DNA from: Clostridia bacterium
GTDB lineage: Bacteria > Bacillota > Clostridia > Oscillospirales > Acutalibacteraceae
Assembly (NCBI GenBank): GCA_017521425.1
Contig: JAFXCQ010000024.1
Location: forward strand, 62,001-126,000
DNA length: 64,000 nt
Reading direction: 5' to 3'
Shown piece by piece: positions 62,803-64,000 of this stretch; positions within the stretch are counted from its first letter, which is position 1; each line of letters opens with the position of its first letter. A program made the position numbers and the translations under genes. The notes under the pieces were generated by a model. It was not told where the DNA came from. It did not search any database and worked only from the letters and a program-made list of their open reading frames with translations.

Positions 62803-64000
62803 TTAACAGGCAAAACCAATTTTTCGCTTTTCTTCGATTTTTTCTTCCGGAATTACAATATCAACAGCTTTGATTGTTGTGATTTCTTCGGTAGTAATAT
62901 CTTCAAAATCGTATTTAAGTAATCGCGAAGCCTGATTCATTTTAGCTTGTTCAAGAACGTTGCGCACATAGCGACCGTTGCCAAAATCACTTTGCTTTCT
63001 TGCTGTCTCAAATATCGTTCCAAGTTTTTGGAGAGCAGCATCTTCAAGAGATATTCCCTTATTTTTACCGATTAACGCAGCAATTTTACAAAGTTCATCG
63101 GCATCATAATCTTCAAAAGGAACATGGAAAGCAATTCGAGAACGCAAACCAGGATTTTTTTGCAAGAACTTTTCCATTTCATCAGGATAGCCGGCGAAGA
63201 TAACAACAACATCCTCGCGATGATTTTCCATTTCTTGAACAATGGTGTTAATTGCCTCATCACCGAATGACCCACTACGGTCATCTACAAGAGAATATGC
63301 CTCATCAATGAACAACACACCACCCATAGCCGCTTTAAATTTTGATTGAACAGTTTGCGCTGTCCAACCAACATATTTACCTACCAAATCGCCTCTGCCT
63401 ACTTCAACAAGTTGGCCTTTGGAAAGCAGGCCGTTATCTTTCATAATGCGAGCAAAAAGTCTTGCCGCAGTTGTTTTTGCGGTTCCGGGATTCCCTTTAA
63501 ACACCATATGCATTGCAGGGGTATCACGTTTGAGCCCTTTTTCCTCATAAAGTTTTTGCATCTTATAGTAATTTAAGGCCTTTTGAATTACTGACTTAGC
63601 TTCTTTAAGACCAATCATATCTTGAAGTTCATCATAGGCAGATCCCTTCGGCGTTGCTTTTACAACTTCTTGTTTGGCTATTTTCAAATCTTTATATTGA
63701 GGGTAGATTGCGGTTTTAAGTTTGTTGTTATACCATTCATCAAATATAGTGCGCAAGTCCGGAGCAAGATACCCCTTATCTGCTTCCAGTTTTGCAAATA
63801 ACGCTTTATCTGTCCTAACCTTATTTTCTTTTGCTAACATTTTAAGGAAAGAACAGGCTTGCTCACCATCCACAAAATCCTCTTGGATTTCTACGAAGGT
63901 CATAGTGCCAAGGTTTTCATAAAACAACGATTTAGCCTTTTTGCATTCACGAGGCAAACAAATGACGGTCAGTACCTGATTGCGGTAACGCTTTGCAACT
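62803..64000 (-). CDS. CbxX/SpoVK-type AAA+ ATPase (5' part beyond the window)
   Basis: The visible frame is open to the right edge, so the gene begins outside the window. Residues in the window give an AAA+ domain with Walker A GNPGTAKTTAARLFA, Walker B GGVLFIDEAYSLVDD, ENHREDVVVIFAGYPDEM and NPGLRSRIAFHVPFEDY, the CbxX/CfxQ/SpoVK pattern. The region before it (VLTVICLPRECK, FVEIQEDFVDGE) looks like the end of a preceding AAA+ domain, so a tandem AAA+ protein is likely. It would act as a motor, perhaps for the proteases encoded behind it. Confidence 0.88.
   Translation of the reverse strand, partial: VAKRYRNQVLTVICLPRECKKAKSLFYENLGTMTFVEIQEDFVDGEQACSFLKMLAKENKVRTDKALFAKLEADKGYLAPDLRTIFDEWYNNKLKTAIYPQYKDLKIAKQEVVKATPKGSAYDELQDMIGLKEAKSVIQKALNYYKMQKLYEEKGLKRDTPAMHMVFKGNPGTAKTTAARLFARIMKDNGLLSKGQLVEVGRGDLVGKYVGWTAQTVQSKFKAAMGGVLFIDEAYSLVDDRSGSFGDEAINTIVQEMENHREDVVVIFAGYPDEMEKFLQKNPGLRSRIAFHVPFEDYDADELCKIAALIGKNKGISLEDAALQKLGTIFETARKQSDFGNGRYVRNVLEQAKMNQASRLLKYDFEDITTEEITTIKAVDIVIPEEKIEEKRKIGFAC

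Overview
The window is low-GC, Gram-positive DNA that fits a gut Clostridia lineage of the Ruminococcaceae/Oscillospirales type. The evidence is A/T-rich codon use, strong AGGAGG ribosome binding sites, the Firmicutes order rnc - radical SAM - smc - ftsY, an infC-rpmI-rplT operon, a type III glutamine synthetase, a dockerin-bearing secreted protein, and two fucosidase genes (GH95 and GH29) of the kind mucin-glycan users carry. No rRNA, CRISPR array, transposase or integrase was seen.

Layout. 0-21.5 kb is mostly minus-strand housekeeping: an SpoU methylase, dprA, topA, trmFO, rnc, an Elp3-like radical SAM gene, smc, ftsY and an rdgB-type nucleotidase in one near-continuous operon. Next come infC-rpmI-rplT behind an attenuator-like leader, a PASTA-domain pseudokinase, a coiled-coil protein, coaD-rsmD, three small membrane or regulatory genes, and two serine tRNAs with a duplicated tRNA-like remnant. 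21.6-34.9 kb carries a GH95 fucosidase, an ACT-metallo-beta-lactamase fusion, metA and metY, a dockerin-CAP protein, a GH29 fucosidase and a glycerol-3-phosphate-dehydrogenase-like operon divergent from a TetR regulator. 35-43.8 kb holds a large ABC exporter, a PBP with an FHA-RodA/FtsW fusion, and galM. 43.8-55.5 kb has a surface protein, a two-component system with HtrA, a PadR module, ttcA, glutamine synthetase III, tRNA-Leu and a NERD protein behind a small structured leader. 55.7-64 kb has a periplasmic-sensor GGDEF/EAL protein and then a compact six-gene minus-strand operon running off the right edge.

The most interesting region is that last operon (59137-64000). It encodes a CbxX/SpoVK-type AAA+ ATPase, a soluble FtsH-like AAA+/M41 metalloprotease without membrane segments, a RecF/SMC-like protein that has lost its P-loop, a ClpP-like serine protease with an altered third catalytic residue, and two unknown small proteins. 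It looks like a dedicated unfolding and proteolysis system, but its role is not known from sequence. Just downstream is a consensus promoter with a LexA-like box and no obvious coding gene of its own.

Other points: FtsY carries its acidic, membrane-targeting region at the C-terminus; infC begins at AUU; a 26-bp inverted repeat brackets the infC-rpmI spacer; degenerate short-repeat elements recur between genes. Several starts given here differ from the longest open frame because a ribosome binding site or family alignment fixes them. No database search was run; all family names rest on motifs read by eye.
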